This document shows, piece by piece, positions 7,812 through 12,446 of a stretch of DNA of 12,446 nucleotides. The stretch is from positions 9,038-21,483 of the forward strand of contig JAAAIG010000674.1 in assembly GCA_015852425.1 (NCBI GenBank), written 5' to 3'. The notes beneath the pieces were generated by a model. The model worked only from the letters and a program-made list of their open reading frames with translations. It was not told the DNA's origin and searched no databases. The translations under genes were made by a program, and so were the position numbers. How positions within the stretch are numbered: position 1 is the stretch's first letter; each line of letters opens with the position of its first letter. The stretch comes from Gryganskiella cystojenkinii (Eukaryota > Mortierellomycota > Mortierellomycetes > Mortierellales > Mortierellaceae).

Positions 7812-9716
7812 TCAAAACCGCAAGATACCTTGGGATTCCATGTACTCGACCAGTTTCTCATGACGACGTCGGTCAGAGTGCAATGGACCCTCGACGATCC
7901 AGATTCTAGGCCAGTTCTCCTTCATCCATCGGATCTCGGCCGCGCTCAAGTCCTGCTGTCCCTGGAATCGTAGAAGACGCATCCTCTTCCAGTTTTTAAG
8001 ATAGGCCAGACCTCCTTTCGGCGTTGATTGCGATGCCGCTGGCAATTCTCTGACAGCGGACTCGACTATACGATCTTCATCCTTGGATGCTGTATCCAAT
8101 TCAATTGGTTTCTCGAAACAGAGCATTAAGGGACTGGGTCTTCGATAGGGTAGAACCTCGGGTTGCAATAGAGACGTTCGTCGTCGGCGTGGTGCTCGTT
8201 CCCAATCCTTGATCGAATGGAATTCGGCTTCTTGTAACTCTGTGAGTCGAGATAGCTGCAGCAAAAGCAACCTTTGAGTCTTCAGACGGGGCTCTGGAGA
8301 AAGCACGAGGACCTCTTCTTCATTCAGAGGCGGGTGGTGATTTAAAGTCGATCCTGGCTCGGCGGCGAGATTCCCCTCCTCTTCCTCTTCCTCGTCACTG
8401 TTCGCCTGTCGCTCATTAATAGGAGGGATCTCTTCACAGATATCAATCGACAACACCTCCAGACTTTTGCATGTCCAAGGCATGTCCCTCAAACGTGCAA
8501 GAGGACCGTCCAGTTCGATCCTGTTGAGGCAGATGCGTCCGCCGCGGAATGTTTTCAAAGATCGAAAGGTCTCAAGGATTGTGAGGGTTTGGTCGTGATC
8601 CAAAGCATCGGGTGAGGTGAGAATTAAGGTTTCCATCCTTTCGGCATAGTGAGGTTGATTCAAGGCGCAAAAAGCTATGGACCCGAACTGGACAGGCGAG
8701 AGTCGTAAAAAACGCAAAGTTCGAGTTGAATTCAAGATCGCAGCCACATGCTCGGCAGTGATCCACTCGCAATAGATCGAAATGCTCTCGAGGAACGGCC
8801 AACTCTTCTCTGCTAGAGCCTCGGCAAAAGTTTCGGACGCAAACTTGGCCTTTTCGCGACGGTGGGATCCATCCCAGTTGAGTGTTCGGAGGCTAGGACA
8901 GGCCTGCCAGAGTAAAACTTGTTTCCGTGGGGATAGGCCTTCGACCCCATAAAACGTGATTTCTCGGATCTTTGTCATCTTCGGGTACTGTTGTTCCAGA
9001 AGGAGATCCTCGTCAACATTATCTGTGATTTCAGAGTAGAGTGTGGCGAGTACTGGTGCTAGAGAAGGAAGGTGAACTCTGGCGAGATGTAATCGTTCCA
9101 GTTTTCGAGCACAGACGGTCCAGAATGCAGGCGCATCCTCGATCGAGATGTGGACGTAGCGTAGGGTGAGTCGTTTGACATCATGGCAGTGGTCAGCCGC
9201 TGATCGCCAGAACTGTGGCTCCATTGGTTCCGAGTCGAGCGCTTCATCAAGACCCCAGTCTTCCTCATTAATACGATCAGAGGCTCTTGACTCCTCAAGT
9301 TGTTGGGTTAAAATGGAAATTTCCTTTAGAGTTGACCCACTGTGTATAACCAGGTTGGAGAGAGTTGGCCAAGGACCGACAGCTTTTTGTTCAGTGTTGG
9401 TGGTCTGGAACTGTTCCCACATGTTGTCGTAGATCAAGGTCCGGAGGTGCGTGGCTCCTTGAAAGAGCGTGAACTCGGTCGAAGGCATGGCGCTGAGCTC
9501 AAGGTGTCGGATTCGTTGAAGATGATCCTGGATCTGATCAGGCGTTGGTCGTAGACTTGAGGATGTGCTGCAGTCGAGCTTGATATCGGACCAGAGCTGG
9601 AGATGAAGAGACTCGTACCATCGACGGTTGACTCGACACGCGGTCGCGAGCGAGTGCCTGTTCAGGTACTTGGCGATATGGGTAATGATCTCAGGAAGGT
9701 CAACGGATTTTTCCAT
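7812..9716 (-). CDS. F-box protein with leucine-rich-repeat-like body (634 residues)
   Basis: F-box proteins bind Skp1 through the N-terminal F-box and bring substrates to the SCF ubiquitin ligase. Residues about 6-45 show the pattern LPEII.HIAKYLN...LATACRVNRRWY...LQLWSDI, a good F-box. The rest is a series of leucine-spaced segments (for example LKRL-like units VKRLTLRYVHI, LERLHLARVHL, LRTLNWDG, LRFLRLSP, LEVLSIDI) resembling degenerate leucine-rich repeats that would form the substrate-binding surface. An acidic run of Asp/Glu lies near residues 440-447 and a basic RRRR near 510. The ORF is uninterrupted with no intron evident. Genes of this shape are often expanded in Mortierella-type fungi. 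The substrate cannot be told from sequence. Confidence 0.85.
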   Translation of the reverse strand: MEKSVDLPEIITHIAKYLNRHSLATACRVNRRWYESLHLQLWSDIKLDCSTSSSLRPTPDQIQDHLQRIRHLELSAMPSTEFTLFQGATHLRTLIYDNMWEQFQTTNTEQKAVGPWPTLSNLVIHSGSTLKEISILTQQLEESRASDRINEEDWGLDEALDSEPMEPQFWRSAADHCHDVKRLTLRYVHISIEDAPAFWTVCARKLERLHLARVHLPSLAPVLATLYSEITDNVDEDLLLEQQYPKMTKIREITFYGVEGLSPRKQVLLWQACPSLRTLNWDGSHRREKAKFASETFAEALAEKSWPFLESISIYCEWITAEHVAAILNSTRTLRFLRLSPVQFGSIAFCALNQPHYAERMETLILTSPDALDHDQTLTILETFRSLKTFRGGRICLNRIELDGPLARLRDMPWTCKSLEVLSIDICEEIPPINERQANSDEEEEEEGNLAAEPGSTLNHHPPLNEEEVLVLSPEPRLKTQRLLLLQLSRLTELQEAEFHSIKDWERAPRRRRTSLLQPEVLPYRRPSPLMLCFEKPIELDTASKDEDRIVESAVRELPAASQSTPKGGLAYLKNWKRMRLLRFQGQQDLSAAEIRWMKENWPRIWIVEGPLHSDRRRHEKLVEYMESQGILRF

Positions 9717-10667
9717 TTGCTTGTCCCCTGTTTCTGGCCTTGTCGGTTTGTCTTCTTGTCAGTGCGATGAGTTGGTTTCGTTATTGTCTTGTGCTATTAT
9801 GCAGCAAGTGTGGAAAGGTGGAATGAGTTATGAATGAGAGATGTGTGAATTCACTCTTTTCTGGTACCGTGCATGTGGAATGACGGTTCATGGGGAACAC
9901 AAATCTCTCCCCTTCTTTGAAACTCGTGCAACTCCTGACGGTCTTGGCACAACCGATGTCATATCAAATTTCAAAACGTGGCCGCCACAGAAACCACGAC
10001 CATGCTGATCTCTCTGTTTCTTCTCAATGCCAAGCCAATCATTACGGTGCCGGGATGCAAGAGACCGCTGCCGAGGCGATATCTTTTTATTCCCCTATTC
10101 GTTCCAAGTGTTTGTTGCAATGACATAAATTGCCACGCGGTGATATGCCATGCATCCAAAAAGAAAGTAAAGATTTTTACGCCCTCTCTATTGATCATCC
10201 TTTTATTTGTTTTTCTTGAAGAGCTGTTTTTTTGTCTTCGCTTGCAGCTGAGACTGAACGCTACATGGTTTAGCTTGCACCCATTTTGCCAACGGCTCTC
10301 ATTTTTTTTCTCATCTTTGCTTTCCGCACTCCCATGCATGCCGCTGGGAGTCAGTAATTGAGAGTCTCCACGACCTTGGTCCCCTCGTTCCAGCCCTTCC
10401 AGTGCTCGATTGGTTGTACAAACCAAAACGTTTTTGTCACTTTTTTCATTTCCCCGAGAAGAAATAGTAAATTGGATAGGGTTTCTGAAGATGAGGCATC
10501 CCGCCGGACTCGCTCGAAAAACAACAAAGCTCCCGTCTCTTCCATCCCTCATTAGATTTCGCTCTTCTCATTCATCTCAATTCAATCTCTTGTTCACTCG
10601 TCATCTCCATCTCTACTTTCCACTCTCACCAACCTTATTACATATATATTCGCACTATTCATAAATA
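9717..10667. other. divergent intergenic region between F-box and monooxygenase genes
   Basis: About 950 bases hold the promoters of two divergent genes. The last part (about 10561-10632) is a pyrimidine-rich leader ahead of the monooxygenase ATG, ending in AT-rich sequence (catatatatt near 10641-10650) too close to the start to act as a usual TATA box. A 193-codon frame on the - strand (9971-10552) has no motif I recognise and biased composition, so I do not call it a gene. Confidence 0.5.
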
Positions 10668-12341
10668 ATGAGCGCGAACTCTTCAGATCCCCCTCGCAAC
10701 TTTCATGTTATGATCGTAGTCGCTGGTCTCGGTGGCCTCCTCATGGCCATCCTCCTCAACAAGGCCGGTATCTCTTGCGAACTTTTTGAGAAGAACGAGC
10801 AGATCAAACCTCTTGGTATGTCGCATATGAACCCCATTCAGTGAAGCAATTGAATCATGTTTTTGTGGTCAACTTTTCTGACTCTTTTTACAATTCTTAT
10901 ACGGTTTGCAAAAAAAAGGAGCCGCCTTGTCTCTCGCTGCCAACGTCCTCCCTGTTTTCGAGCAGTTGGGTTTGTTGGAGGAAGTTATGGCCATCTCTTA
11001 TCCCAGCAAGTCTATTGAGATGCTCAAGGAAGATGGGAGTAAAATCGGTGCTTTCTCTTTTCTCGAATACGAGGCACAGTAAGAACCCCTGTTTCTTTTT
11101 TTAATTTTGCTTCTCATTGCTCTCGCTTTTGCATAATGTTAATGCGTGTAACTGTGACACTTTGTGTTATTACTCTATTTTTTTTTTTTAAAAAAAACAG
11201 GAGCGGTTACCCGATCATTTGCTTCGCGCGTGCAGCTCTTTACGACCTGCTGTTGTCCAAGATCCCCTCCGATAAGGTCCACATGAAGAAGCGCGTCCTC
11301 TCCATGACCCAGAGTGAGGATGGTGTCTTGATCCGTACTCAGGACGGCGGTGTTCACCATGGTGATATTCTCATCGGGGCCGATGGTGTGTACTCCGCCG
11401 TCAGACAGAACCTCTACGAGATGTTAGCCAAGGAGAACAAGCTTCCCAAATCGGATTCTCAGGGATTGGATGTCGCGTACTCTTGTCTCTTGGGAACTAC
11501 TAAGGCCCTCGACCCCGAAAAGTACCCTCTGCTCAAGGATCATCAGTCGCACTTTTTACAAGTTCTTGGAAAGGACAAACCTCACTCGGTAAGAGAAAAG
11601 ATGGACCATGTCTACTATACAGACGGTCTTTTACTCATAAAGCAGAGGTCAAAAGCGGAAACGTCACTTATCTAACACCTGCTACCTTGCTTTTTACTGT
11701 CTTTTTTAAAGTGGTATTGTATTACTGTTCCCAACGTAAGTAGCAGACCCTGAGCCATTTTCCGTCATGACAATATGTGATGCTATTTCTCTTATATTAA
11801 CCTTTGCTACTTACATTTTACAGAATGTCGTGTGCTGGGCGGTATTCATGCAGACCGCGAACACTGAAGAGATCAAATTGGAGATGCAAAGAAGTTCTTC
11901 GTATGTGAATATCATCTTCAATGGCTATACCAACACAGAAGATACTGATTGCTGAACCGTTTCATCGCCAATATTAACCTTTTTCATTCCACATGCTTGA
12001 CACCACTCGCTGGTGAAAAAATAAAATAAAACAGATGGGACGCCGACAGGAACCTGGAGACTATCAAGGAAGTTTATAACTTCCCCAATCCTCTCGGAGG
12101 AACCCTTGGCGAGTTGATCGATGCTACTGGCAGCGAAAACATTTCCAAGGTCTTCTTGGAGGAGAAGCTGTTTGAGACGTGGCACGGTGGACGTACCGTC
12201 TTGATCGGTGATGGTAAGCTTTTACGTTTGTGATATAACCACAAGGATTTGACAGGGAAGCAGCATTAACGACCCTAGCTCTATCTCCCTTTCTCTTCCC
12301 TTTTATCTGTTATTCGGTCATTATCGCCAGCTGTTCACAAG
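10668..12341 (+). CDS. class A FAD-dependent monooxygenase, N-terminal portion (seven exons, incomplete at window end)
   Basis: Family members use FAD and NAD(P)H to hydroxylate aromatic or other organic substrates; the substrate here is unknown. Exons 10668-10815, 10919-11078, 11201-11588, 11712-11735, 11824-11900, 12035-12213 and 12331-12341 join in phase to 329 residues. All six introns are GT-AG, 88 to 134 bases. Visible marks: a Rossmann start ending AGLGG (residues 19-23), ELFEK at the end of the second strand, ALYDLLLSKIP, the DG motif region GADGVYSAVR (about 161-170), and the GD motif in RTVLIGDAVHK (ending at 329), which normally runs on into LPSAG or similar. The first glycine of GxGxxG is replaced by valine (residue 18, codon GTC). 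After 12341 a GTAATT donor opens another intron, and read-through meets a stop. The remainder lies to the right. Confidence 0.85.
11712..11735 (+). other. 24-base micro-exon of the monooxygenase
   Basis: It encodes WYCITVPN in phase 0 on both sides, with AAAG ahead and GTAAGT after. It fills the family position between the preceding HS and the following NVVCWAV, the usual aromatic-rich strand. Confidence 0.75.
12331..12341 (+). other. 11-base micro-exon of the monooxygenase
   Basis: Flanked by GCCAG and GTAATT, it completes GDAVHK with phase 1 in and phase 0 out. Reading through instead gives a sequence unlike the family and then a stop codon. Confidence 0.65.
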
Positions 12342-12423
12342 GTAATTAAGCTCGCAGAAAATGATCGACAAGATGTCGCTTTGTCCCATAGTTTGACGGT
12401 TTTCCAATCTTGACTTCTCTCTA

Positions 12424-12446
12424 ACACACACACACACACACACACA
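12424..12446. repeat. AC dinucleotide repeat at the window edge
   Basis: An (AC)n run reaches the end of the window, inside the intron that follows the 11-base exon. A CTAAC sequence at its start could be the branch site. The full length cannot be seen. Confidence 0.8.

Noticed and set aside
9971..10552. 193-codon open frame on the - strand in the divergent promoter region
   Set aside because: Low-complexity composition, no recognisable domain, and it overlaps the expected promoter and leader of the monooxygenase gene. It could be a novel gene, but nothing in the sequence supports it.
1..12446. tRNA, rRNA or transposon genes
   Set aside because: No cloverleaf-like segment, rRNA-like stretch, transposase, reverse transcriptase motif or terminal inverted repeats were noticed on either strand.

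Overview
The window looks like nuclear DNA from a fungus, most likely an early-diverging filamentous one of the Mortierella type (Mucoromycota). The support is short GT-AG introns (88 to 134 bases) with GTAAG/GTATG donors, pyrimidine-rich 5' leaders, a long F-box gene with a leucine-rich-repeat-like body, a many-exon FAD monooxygenase, and a local family of DUF4238-type proteins. The family assignments are from memory of motifs; the species-level guess is inference.

Left end (1-1443, + strand): the 3' part of a gene for SMG9, the nucleotide-binding G-fold partner of SMG8 in the SMG1 complex of nonsense-mediated mRNA decay. Three exons are visible (37-577, 672-1251, 1350-1443) and they splice into one open frame of 404 residues. 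The 5' exons lie outside the window. From 1444 to 2568 there is 3' UTR and intergenic sequence with no gene I can name.

Middle (2569-7449, - strand): three tandem genes of one family with an N-terminal QFHHYIPRFILKTF motif, typical of the uncharacterised domain DUF4238. The outer two (2569-3807 and 6121-7449) are intact single-exon genes. The central one (4448-5802) is a pseudogene with four frameshifts and one early stop, every break readable by comparison with its neighbours. The pseudogene and the 6121-7449 gene share a glycine/lysine-rich insert that the 2569-3807 gene lacks, so they appear to be the more recent pair. Short conserved blocks in the upstream regions suggest that promoters were duplicated along with the genes.

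Right part: a 634-residue F-box protein (7812-9716, - strand), a divergent intergenic region of about 950 bases, then the first seven exons of a class A FAD-dependent monooxygenase (10668-12341, + strand), which runs off the window. It has exons of 24 and 11 bases, and valine in place of the first glycine of its GxGxxG FAD-binding motif.

The genes do not form a visible pathway. This is a typical eukaryotic mix of a conserved housekeeping gene and fast-evolving lineage-expanded families. The most unusual part is the DUF4238 cluster with its decaying middle member.
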